Translations under genes and position numbers: made by a program | The notes under the pieces: model-generated | Told to the model about the DNA's origin: nothing | The model's database searches: none | The model's input: the letters and a program-made list of their open reading frames with translations, nothing else | Virus record (IMG/VR): IMGVR_UViG_3300029955_000101 | Location: 1 to 30,638 of that record | Origin: a virus | Direction: 5' to 3' (one strand) | Length of the DNA: 30,638 nt | Shown here: positions 1 through 8,266 of the stretch, one piece after another | How positions within the stretch are numbered: the first letter of the stretch is position 1 | Layout: each line of letters begins with the position of its first letter

Positions 1-1055
1 ACTTGGGTTTCTGCTGGAATAAAAATCTGAAGCAGATTGGCTTTAGTCTGATAAACAGCTGCATACGAGATACGACTATTCAGACTTTGCTTTACTGGGT
101 CAAAGAATAGAACTGCGGTATCAGTCCCTTGAGTCACGATTCCAGAAGTTCCCAGAGGATTTTCCACTTCAAAGTACGCAACGCCTACGGCACCGCCCAC
201 AGAATTAGTGACAGTGTACGTTCCTTCATTTGCTGAAGACGCAAAACCTCCTCCGAAGACGTTTACGTAATCGCCAGAACTGATCTTACCCGTATTTGGA
301 TTAGCTCCGCCAGTCCAAGTGAAACGGATGATACCGCCAGGCTGTAACGATAGAGTCCATTGGGTGGACATGTTGCCGCCAGCAGGTGCGATGGCAGGGA
401 ATAACAGTTCGTTTTGGGCGCTTCCGCCTTCTACGGTCACGCTAGAAGAGGCTCCGATAGTATCGCTTAAAAGCTCTACGTAGTTACCGTTACCGTCATT
501 CTTGGCGATTGCAGTTCCAGTCTGTCCAGCATTTCTGATGGAAGTGGTGATAGCATCGGCGACTTCTTGCGCCGTTGCAGCTGCGATGTTTTGGAATTCA
601 GCAGTATTGAAGATGATGTTGGACGTGTGATTGCCGTCAAAGTTGACGAGCAGAGTATCGCCATCGGCCAAGTCATATGGGGCGAATGCGCTTGAAGCAC
701 TGCTGGCACGAGTAAACTCATCACCAAACATAATTTCGAGCAGATTGTTGATAAGATCTCGAACCTGTTTACGGTTCTTAACCTCAATACCAATTTTGCT
801 AAAAATCTCATCCGACAGACCAACTGCTGGGGGACGAGTGATACCGTACTGAGCTAAACGCTCGTCAAGGTAGGTGCCTGAAGCTGTTGCAATATAAAGC
901 TGATCGTTAACGCCAGCGGCATTATCGACAAGATATGCGGCCATAGAAATGGCTAGCGCATTAAGAATCGCGTCAGTATTTGGACCCTTGAGATAAGGAT
1001 TCAAATACGAACGTAGTCTTTTATACTGTTCGTTTTGGGTTGTTGGCAGACCCAT
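1..1055 (-). CDS. Baseplate-J-like tail protein, 3' end outside window
   Basis: The frame is open from the ATG at 1055 to the left edge, giving about 351 visible residues with no stop, so the C-terminus lies outside the window. The start has an AGGA ribosome site a few bases upstream and follows the TAA of the giant J-like gene by one base, so the two are coupled. The N-terminal 90 residues, including a GTYLDERLAQYGITR stretch, resemble the entry helices of baseplate J family proteins. Two beta-rich modules follow. One at about residues 128-217 has the pattern of a flagellin-like insert: DGDTLL start, an A..VADAI helix, then a GNYVEL strand. A second sits at about 240-300, with a FTWTGGANP start and NEGTYTV. 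Both module types also occur in the neighbouring giant protein. Probable role: a baseplate wedge or arm component. The J assignment is inference; the module sharing is visible. Confidence 0.65.
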   Translation of the reverse strand, partial: MGLPTTQNEQYKRLRSYLNPYLKGPNTDAILNALAISMAAYLVDNAAGVNDQLYIATASGTYLDERLAQYGITRPPAVGLSDEIFSKIGIEVKNRKQVRDLINNLLEIMFGDEFTRASSASSAFAPYDLADGDTLLVNFDGNHTSNIIFNTAEFQNIAAATAQEVADAITTSIRNAGQTGTAIAKNDGNGNYVELLSDTIGASSSVTVEGGSAQNELLFPAIAPAGGNMSTQWTLSLQPGGIIRFTWTGGANPNTGKISSGDYVNVFGGGFASSANEGTYTVTNSVGGAVGVAYFEVENPLGTSGIVTQGTDTAVLFFDPVKQSLNSRISYAAVYQTKANLLQIFIPAETQ

Positions 1056-1056
1056 C

Positions 1057-4000
1057 TTAAGTTCCTATCTGGCTAACAGAAATATCAATTGTAGGATCGA
1101 CGATGAACGCTTTTTGTCCAGTGGTCAAAGGAATCAGGTCTAGAGCAGGTCCGTAAGCTGGGAAGCTTACCGCTACAGAGATAATTCCAGGGATTGCCTG
1201 TACAACGCTAACGATAGAGCTAATCGAGATGGACACGCCAAGAGGATTAGAACTAATGAGCGAGCTAACAGCGTTACGCACTTGAGCGGCAGTCTGAGCG
1301 AAAGGAGTACCAGTTCTGAGGCGGATATCCAGTGCCACTTGAACACGCAGATCAAGAGGTTCACGAACGAAGATGTTAGCACCGGCAGCGCCGATACCAG
1401 GATAAGTTTCAGGGTCACGAGGATCGCCGTAGATCAAACGATTGGCTTCTGCGATGAGACCAGTGTTGTAAGAGTAGCTGTCCAATCCGATTTTGATGAT
1501 CGTATTATAGTTGAGCTTATTCAGAGTGGACATTTGCACTCCACCAACAGCGTCTATCTTGTCCACCTGAGCATTAGTGTCAAAAGTCACCAATGTGTTA
1601 GTGGGCGAGCCAGGCTGTGCAGCGGTGAACAATACGTGCTTGTATCCAGAGTAAGGAACGCCTTCTTTAACAAAGAGTGACGATTCGATACCGTTCAAGC
1701 TAACATTGGTGATTGCTGAGCGAGTGCCAGTCAAAATAGCCGTAGTCTGATTCAATACCTGAGCAACAGTCCAAGAACCGATATTTGGAGTCAAGAACGC
1801 AGCGTTGGTCATAACAACCACATCGCCAGGGACGGTCGCTTCGTATTCGAAGAATTCCATCTGAGGACGATTGACTTGCATTCCAGTCGTAGCCGTTGAA
1901 GTAAATACAGCCGATTGATTGACCGCAGTAGGATTGATGGCTTGCAGGAACGTTCTTTGGCCAAATTGGGTAACTTGGATCGTGAACGGAGGAAGCATCG
2001 TTCCAGAAGTAGCCGTGTTTGTAGCAGTGAAACCAACAGTAGTGACAGTTAAGATTCCGCCAGAAGTAGTGGCCAAGAAATCAGCACCGCCATTTGCAGC
2101 TAAAAGGACTGAAGCAGTCTTAGTGGCGACTTGTGCGTTGGTATCAGAAGCAAGGACTGCGACTTGCAGACCCGTTCCACCAGGAGCAGGATCAGAGTTG
2201 GTTCCATTCACGTTGTACCATACGTAGTACGGACTTGGCGAGATGTTACCAGCATTATAGATTCTGAAATATTGTCCAGGAGCGCTAGGAGTTAACTGTG
2301 CGCCAGTTGGCATAGTAAACTGCGTGATTTGCTGTAAAGCAATACCAGAGCTAGTTACCATCCAGCTTCCTTGGTTTCCAACTGCGAAGTCGGTTCCAAG
2401 AGTAACGATGTCACCCGCAACAGCAACGCCGAGGTTAGGCTGAGTGCCGACACCGTTCCAGTTGATGACCATTTGGCCGCTGGAAGCGTTGACCATGAAC
2501 GAAGTCGTGCCGTCGAAAGACAGATTCACGTCATTGTACAAGAGATTTACTTCTTCTTCTACTACGTTTGAGTTCTCGAAGTACACGCTATTGTTGTACG
2601 CACGAATAACTCGGAATTTGCCCTGATTTAGCACGTTGAACGGGCTAGAAAAGAACGCATTGTAGTATGGCGAAGTAGAAACAGACGAAGGTGAAGGAAT
2701 AAGTAGAGTGTCGCCTTCGCTAACTCCGCTAGTAGCACTGAAGTATCCTGCGCTAAATGTAGGACCTGCAAGTGCAGCGCCCGATGCCGTGATATCTGTA
2801 GGATTGCTCGAAGAAAGTGCGATGCTTGCCGATGGAGTAGCTGCCGTAACCGTGATTACGTTGGCCGTAACAGTGGACAATACGCCAGGGATCGTTCCGA
2901 TCACCGCATTTAGGTTTGCAGCGGTAGCATTGGCGGTTCCACCAAGCAAATACTGCGAAGCGGTAGGTGAAGAGGCTACAGCGGTCAGCGTGGTAGCGCC
3001 AACGGTGACTTGATCTCCAACGGTTCCAGCGTTATTGACCGTGAAAGTTCCAGAACTGAACTGCGAAGTGCCAGTAGGATTCAAGAACTGAACAGTTTTG
3101 CCGTCTGACGATACGCCAGTGACCAAGTACGTGCCTTGGTTAGCCGTTGCTACGGTTCCACCAGTGATCGTGATGAGATCGCCGATTGAAAGCTCGCTAA
3201 AGTTGGTATTACCAGTCAAAACTACGATTCTGTAGTCGCTAGTTCCACTAACAGGAGCGATATTGTACGTTCCACCAGCCGTATCGTTGAAATTCAACGC
3301 AGTAGTGAACATAGGATTTGGACCGTTTCCAGTCCAGCTTAAGCATACTAGAGATCCTTGCTTCTCAACTCGGAAAGTGTCGCCTTGGATGCGGACGTTA
3401 TTGCGGGGTTTGCCGAAATAACGCTGAGTAAGAGTAGGATTGAGCAATTTGATCGTCGATTGACCAACGATTGGGCTGTCAGGAACGATAGTAACGCTAG
3501 TATTAGACGAGACCAATGCCTCTTTAGCTTGTGCTGCCGATGCTTGTAGTCTAAACCACTGATCGGCTTGGATGCCCTGACCAGAAACGTTATTGACCGT
3601 GACGTTCATCAGAGTATTGCTGATGCGCGTTCCAGTGTTTAAGATAGGAGTTTGGTATCCGTTCGCAAGTCCACCCAAGATTTGGATAGCGCCAGCGCTT
3701 CCGATTGTGTCCGTCGAGAATTCCAGACGACTTCCTCTGTCTACGACCTGGATTGAACCATCCGTAGTGAAGCCTGTGACCGCCAAAATGTTAGTGAATC
3801 GTTTCACTTGGTCCATAGTAGTAGGACTCAAACGAATCTGTTCGCCTTTGTTGAAAGCGTATCCACCTGTGATGCCATCCGAAGGATAAGCAAGGGGCTC
3901 TTTGAACGTGAATTGTGGGGTTCCACCGAGATTGCTTACTGCAATCCAGTTTACGCCGTCTTCGAGGGCAACAGTAGCATCTGCGAAGTTAGTGTTTTCA

Positions 4001-7000
4001 GCAGTGCTGAAAGTGATAGTTCCAGAACCAGACGTTCCGCCGTCATTTACGATTGTAGTCGTAAAGTATTGCGAAAGGTTAGCATTCACATACGTATTGA
4101 TGGCCGCAGCGGTAGTTGGCGTTGCGTTGTAGAACGTGATTGCGCCATTTACCTGGGTCGATTTGTTCATTTCAGCTACGGCAACGCCAGTAGGTCTTTG
4201 AACCGTGAACTGCGTAGCAGTAGGAGCGAATCCACCTTGAGTCGAAACTCTGAAGATGCCGTCATTTGCTGCGCTAAATTCGGTAGCAGGAGTGATATTT
4301 ACGTACTCACCGCCGACTAAAGTCATAGCGGGTGAGGTTCCAGTTCCATTCCATGCGTAGGTAACTTGGTCGATACCGGCGATTGGGGTGTTAGGAGTGA
4401 TCGAGATATTCCACTCAGTAGTAGAGTCGATTGCACTAGCAACGGGACCGCCAGACTGAAGGCTGATTAGAACCGTAGTGTCGTCGGTAACAGTTACAAC
4501 GCTAGAAATAGGAGCATTTGCCACTGAAGGATAGATGTATCCTACATTGGTTAATTCGCCTCCAGCGCCCCATGGAGTAGAACGATATAAGAGCGAAGTT
4601 TGTGCCCCAGTAGCTCCACCAGTCAAGGTCTGTTTGGCTTGCATCAGAACTTTAAAGTTCGAGAAGTCAAAATAAACAGGAGGAACAGCTTGGATTTGCC
4701 AGTTAGACTGGAAGCTAGTCGTAGGACCAGCCGAGAAATCGTATGCATTGAAGGTCTGTGAGTTGTTGGCCAGAGTAGTATTCGTGATTGCAATACGGAA
4801 TAAAGGAATTTCGAAAGTCTCAAGGCTTGGATTGTTATCGACAACTACAACTGCGGTGTCTTTTGGACCAAAGTCCAAAGGATTAGCGATGTAATAGCGA
4901 TCAGCCGTTCCAGTAGGACCGTCAGTCCCGCGAAGACGACGAATGTCTCTCGATACGTTCAGGTTAGATTCCGTAGTCGTATTAGGATACGAAATATTTA
5001 CAGTCGTAGTAGGAGGCGGATACGATTCTTGGATGAATTCGCCGTAAGGCTGAGTATCAGAGATCAAGCTGTTGAACGATACGGACACGCCAGTGATGTT
5101 GGCCGTGGCGTTGTTCGACATGGTGATCGTAGTTCCAGAGATAGCAGAGATGCTAGTTCCAGTTGGAATACCAGTTCCAACGATGAATTGTCCAAAAGAC
5201 AGTCCAGCAGTAGAAGCAAGGTTAGTCAACTGATTGCTCAGATTGCTGATGTTACCAGTCGTAGTCAAAGTAGGCGGGAACAATCCATAAGGATTCAAGA
5301 ACGCGATCAGTTCGTTTGGATTACGTCCAGTAAGGTCAAGGCTCGATTGGAATGCGGGGATGTACGTGTCTGGAGGACCAGCGAATACTCCAGCAGAGAA
5401 ATTCGAGTGAACGAACAAAGGCATTTGAGCGTCATACGACTGAGTATCATAGAATGCGATCAAAGAATCTTTACTCTGATTATTCAGACCTGAAGGGAAT
5501 CCAAGTAGGATACCTTGAGCGTCAGCGGTCACAACGAGCAAGCTTCCTTGTAAAGGATCTTTAGAAGTAGAACTGATGACCAGATATTCTTCTAATTGAA
5601 CTGTGAACAGCAAGTTGTCATTTTGTGCTTGGAATACCGTTGCGATTTGGTCAAGCGTGTAATTGCCAGCAGGAATCTCAAATTTCTGAGGAGCTTTAGT
5701 AGTTCTTACAACTACGAAACCTTCCGTAAACAATTGGCCAACAACAGGAGCAACAGCTGCCCATTCAGCAGGAGTGATGAGTACGTCAAGGGTGTTGCTG
5801 GTAACAGCGTGTACGCGACCTTCGATGCGATTTGCAGCAACCAAATCAGGAGACCAAACGATCAAGTAGTCGTTAAGCTGTACGTTACCGAATGCATTGT
5901 TCACATTTGAAGTGTAACGGATGATGTCGGCTGAAGGCTTGCTAACCGTCAACAGCGAAGTGGCAGTTACGCCAGTCTGGATCAAAGTCCCAGGATTGTC
6001 GATCAACAGCCAAATATAAGCTGCCGAAGTAAGCGAGAGAGATCCGCCAGTCAGGAGTGCGCTTTGCAGGCGAGCTTCCGTTTGAAGTGTACCAGCAGAC
6101 AAATTGTCGCCAGCAACGAGAGGAACCACAAGCTCAAATTGTGCAGTGTTACGATTCAGAGTGTAATCTGAAGCGCTTCCAGTAGAACTCAAACCTTGTT
6201 GGGTTGAGAACATACCTTTAGTAACGAGAGTAGAAGAAGGATCAATTACAACTTTAGCGCGGTCGCTAGCGAGCAAGTTACTGGTGATCTCGATTTGATC
6301 TCCAACTGCTTCTGCGGTAACGCCAGTCAATTTGTTATTTAAAACTTCAACCCATGCCGCGAGAGAGTTAGTCGCAGATACGCTGGTATATAGACCAGTC
6401 GCAATGAAGTCTGCGTCCAGCATAGTGTAGGAGATAGAGGCTGTTCCGTCAACAGACAGAACAAGGGTATCGCCATTGGCAATAGAAGGCGACCACAGCT
6501 GTTGAGCCGTAGTAGAAACCGTTGCCGTATTACCGTCTTTGCTCAACGGAATTTGGTTCTTATACAGGCGAAGAGTCAAGCTCTCGCTCGAAGGGAATCC
6601 CAATTGAACTGCAACGTCACGTCCTGTCGTTACAGGAGTAGTGATTTGGATAGAATCGTTACCTTCAGTTTTATCTCTGATTACGACGAACGAGCCGTTA
6701 CCAGAAGTAACAGCTTCAAATCCAACTAAGCTATCGCCGTTGATGGATGCTGTGATTTCATATGCAGTAGCACTTCCAGGACTACGGAAGTCGGACGTTT
6801 GGAAAGTGTGCTGAGTAGTTTGTCCACCAACAACAACTGCAAGGCTATCTCCGCCGATAACATCAAAAGGAGCAGCGAGAGTGCTGATGAGGAATGCTTT
6901 GGCAACAGGAGCTTGTCGTCCGCCAGTGGCCAATTGAAAGAATTGTTCGCCGCCGATTGCAGAGTCAACGATGGACTCAATGCCCACGCCAGCCCATTTA

Positions 7001-8223
7001 GCTTCATATCCAGTTCCATCGTCGATGTAAAGTACTGCACCATAAGATGCTTGGAGCAAGTCATCGCTAACTACGGTAACGCCAGGTTCATCAGAAGCTT
7101 GTGCTCCAAGAACGCCAGATTCAACTGCGAAGGCCGTGCCTAGGCCGATTGAAGAAAGCTGATTAATGACGCGGACGCGAAGTGCATCGTCAGTTTCAGT
7201 GTCTTGGCCAGAAGTGAAGGCGGCAGGATTTGTAACAGACGCATTCGCTAATCCAGGAGGATTAGACGAGAACGAAGAAATGGTTCCAATCGGAACGTTG
7301 CCTGATGTGCCAGGTAATTGAGCGGTCACAGGAATATTCGAGACAGTAGTTTCACCATCAAGAATAACAGCCGCAGTCGTAACTGCGAAAGCAATACTTG
7401 GATTTGAACCGATTGCAGGCGCAACAACAGTAGTGTTGACTGGAATAGATCTGTTTCCGCCCTGAGCGACGATGACGGTTTCACCCAAGTTATGGTATTT
7501 AACCGTGGCCACACTTAAGGTGATGGTCCAGAAGTTACCAGTCGAAACAGGCGGAGTAGTATATGTTAAAGCTGCGCCAGCTACGGTAGCCGTTGCTGCT
7601 AAATTCAAAGTGATCTGTGTTGCAGAGTCGATAGACTGAATCACAGCGCCAGCAGTAATCATGGACCCTTGAACAGGGAATCCGACGAGTAAAGCTGATG
7701 TGGATGGAATGCCAGTAATAACTTGCGAAGTATTGGTCGTATTACCAGTCAATGCGATTGGCGAACCGTTGTAGGCCAAAGGAGCTTCAACGTTTGGAGT
7801 GCCGCGACCGATGTAAATAGAGCCTGACTCAGGGAATAAAGAAGCGTCACCTACGTTGATGCTGGTGGAACCGATATTTGGAGGTGGAGTTCCAGCATAG
7901 ACCTGGCTAGAGATCTTGTTGAAGCTAAGGTCGGTAATCGTTACATTGCCCGTTGCAGGAGAGGCAGTCTTAGGGGTAATATTGTTTTCAGTAGCCAAAA
8001 GCTGCAAAGCAGGACCCGTAGCACGAATAACGGAATAGTCACGAAGGATCTGGAAAATGTCACCGCTAGCGCGAGCGGTCATCAGGGCAGCTACCTCAAA
8101 AAACGACGTAACAGCAGAACCGACGTTGAAATCGTCGATACCAATTTTGGCCGCATATGAGCTTAAGGCATCGCCTAGGATTTGCTCGTAGCTTTCTGGC
8201 GTAGGCACGTTTTGAGATGGCAT
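1057..8223 (-). CDS. Giant baseplate-J-like protein (2388 aa)
   Basis: The ATG start has a GGAG ribosome site 8 bases upstream. Residues 1-60 and the stretch around 341-350 (DTETDDALRVRV) match the baseplate J family (phage P2 gpJ, T4 gp6-like), whose members link wedges into the baseplate ring. The last 140 residues, from IGLDSYSYNTG at about 2247 through a DLRVQVALDIRLR strand, read like the family's C-terminal half. Ordinary family members are about 300-550 residues. Here about 1800 residues of Thr/Ser/Gly/Asn-rich beta modules separate the two halves. At least three module types recur: flagellin-like (starts near 452, 577, 841, 1352, 1733, 2015), WNGxG-type (near 1288, 1627, 1661, 1918, 2118) and GTGIPxGT-type (near 155, 985). 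There are no Cys-rich or membrane segments. It probably projects as a baseplate arm or carries receptor or glycan contact. The J fold is well supported; the arm role is inferred. Confidence 0.8.
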   Translation of the reverse strand: MPSQNVPTPESYEQILGDALSSYAAKIGIDDFNVGSAVTSFFEVAALMTARASGDIFQILRDYSVIRATGPALQLLATENNITPKTASPATGNVTITDLSFNKISSQVYAGTPPPNIGSTSINVGDASLFPESGSIYIGRGTPNVEAPLAYNGSPIALTGNTTNTSQVITGIPSTSALLVGFPVQGSMITAGAVIQSIDSATQITLNLAATATVAGAALTYTTPPVSTGNFWTITLSVATVKYHNLGETVIVAQGGNRSIPVNTTVVAPAIGSNPSIAFAVTTAAVILDGETTVSNIPVTAQLPGTSGNVPIGTISSFSSNPPGLANASVTNPAAFTSGQDTETDDALRVRVINQLSSIGLGTAFAVESGVLGAQASDEPGVTVVSDDLLQASYGAVLYIDDGTGYEAKWAGVGIESIVDSAIGGEQFFQLATGGRQAPVAKAFLISTLAAPFDVIGGDSLAVVVGGQTTQHTFQTSDFRSPGSATAYEITASINGDSLVGFEAVTSGNGSFVVIRDKTEGNDSIQITTPVTTGRDVAVQLGFPSSESLTLRLYKNQIPLSKDGNTATVSTTAQQLWSPSIANGDTLVLSVDGTASISYTMLDADFIATGLYTSVSATNSLAAWVEVLNNKLTGVTAEAVGDQIEITSNLLASDRAKVVIDPSSTLVTKGMFSTQQGLSSTGSASDYTLNRNTAQFELVVPLVAGDNLSAGTLQTEARLQSALLTGGSLSLTSAAYIWLLIDNPGTLIQTGVTATSLLTVSKPSADIIRYTSNVNNAFGNVQLNDYLIVWSPDLVAANRIEGRVHAVTSNTLDVLITPAEWAAVAPVVGQLFTEGFVVVRTTKAPQKFEIPAGNYTLDQIATVFQAQNDNLLFTVQLEEYLVISSTSKDPLQGSLLVVTADAQGILLGFPSGLNNQSKDSLIAFYDTQSYDAQMPLFVHSNFSAGVFAGPPDTYIPAFQSSLDLTGRNPNELIAFLNPYGLFPPTLTTTGNISNLSNQLTNLASTAGLSFGQFIVGTGIPTGTSISAISGTTITMSNNATANITGVSVSFNSLISDTQPYGEFIQESYPPPTTTVNISYPNTTTESNLNVSRDIRRLRGTDGPTGTADRYYIANPLDFGPKDTAVVVVDNNPSLETFEIPLFRIAITNTTLANNSQTFNAYDFSAGPTTSFQSNWQIQAVPPVYFDFSNFKVLMQAKQTLTGGATGAQTSLLYRSTPWGAGGELTNVGYIYPSVANAPISSVVTVTDDTTVLISLQSGGPVASAIDSTTEWNISITPNTPIAGIDQVTYAWNGTGTSPAMTLVGGEYVNITPATEFSAANDGIFRVSTQGGFAPTATQFTVQRPTGVAVAEMNKSTQVNGAITFYNATPTTAAAINTYVNANLSQYFTTTIVNDGGTSGSGTITFSTAENTNFADATVALEDGVNWIAVSNLGGTPQFTFKEPLAYPSDGITGGYAFNKGEQIRLSPTTMDQVKRFTNILAVTGFTTDGSIQVVDRGSRLEFSTDTIGSAGAIQILGGLANGYQTPILNTGTRISNTLMNVTVNNVSGQGIQADQWFRLQASAAQAKEALVSSNTSVTIVPDSPIVGQSTIKLLNPTLTQRYFGKPRNNVRIQGDTFRVEKQGSLVCLSWTGNGPNPMFTTALNFNDTAGGTYNIAPVSGTSDYRIVVLTGNTNFSELSIGDLITITGGTVATANQGTYLVTGVSSDGKTVQFLNPTGTSQFSSGTFTVNNAGTVGDQVTVGATTLTAVASSPTASQYLLGGTANATAANLNAVIGTIPGVLSTVTANVITVTAATPSASIALSSSNPTDITASGAALAGPTFSAGYFSATSGVSEGDTLLIPSPSSVSTSPYYNAFFSSPFNVLNQGKFRVIRAYNNSVYFENSNVVEEEVNLLYNDVNLSFDGTTSFMVNASSGQMVINWNGVGTQPNLGVAVAGDIVTLGTDFAVGNQGSWMVTSSGIALQQITQFTMPTGAQLTPSAPGQYFRIYNAGNISPSPYYVWYNVNGTNSDPAPGGTGLQVAVLASDTNAQVATKTASVLLAANGGADFLATTSGGILTVTTVGFTATNTATSGTMLPPFTIQVTQFGQRTFLQAINPTAVNQSAVFTSTATTGMQVNRPQMEFFEYEATVPGDVVVMTNAAFLTPNIGSWTVAQVLNQTTAILTGTRSAITNVSLNGIESSLFVKEGVPYSGYKHVLFTAAQPGSPTNTLVTFDTNAQVDKIDAVGGVQMSTLNKLNYNTIIKIGLDSYSYNTGLIAEANRLIYGDPRDPETYPGIGAAGANIFVREPLDLRVQVALDIRLRTGTPFAQTAAQVRNAVSSLISSNPLGVSISISSIVSVVQAIPGIISVAVSFPAYGPALDLIPLTTGQKAFIVDPTIDISVSQIGT
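5072..5268 (-). repeat. Tail-protein beta module, copy 2 (protein-level repeat)
   Basis: This encodes about residues 985-1052 of the giant J-like protein. It has LTTTGNISN, then GTGIPTGTSI, then SAISGTTITMSNNATA. The GTGIPxGT and TTITxSNxA elements are a pattern common in phage tail adhesion and tape-associated proteins. It is the partner of the copy at 7565-7757. Confidence 0.5.
7565..7757 (-). repeat. Tail-protein beta module, copy 1 (protein-level repeat)
   Basis: This encodes about residues 155-220 of the giant J-like protein. The pattern is LTGNTTNTS, then TGIPSTSALLVG, then I.SID..TQITL, then a strand ending in ALTY. It matches the copy encoded at 5072-5268 in spacing and in the Gly/Thr-rich turns. 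The similarity is seen in protein, not as long DNA identity. Confidence 0.5.
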
Positions 8224-8266
8224 TTATTACTCCGCTTAACCTATAAGATTAGCCTGTTACCCTTTT

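Noticed and set aside
3808-5493. Plus-strand frames of about 150-170 residues inside the giant J-like gene
   Set aside because: Arg/Ser-rich antisense readings of Thr/Ser/Gly codons, with no ribosome sites. The minus frame is unbroken for 7 kb.
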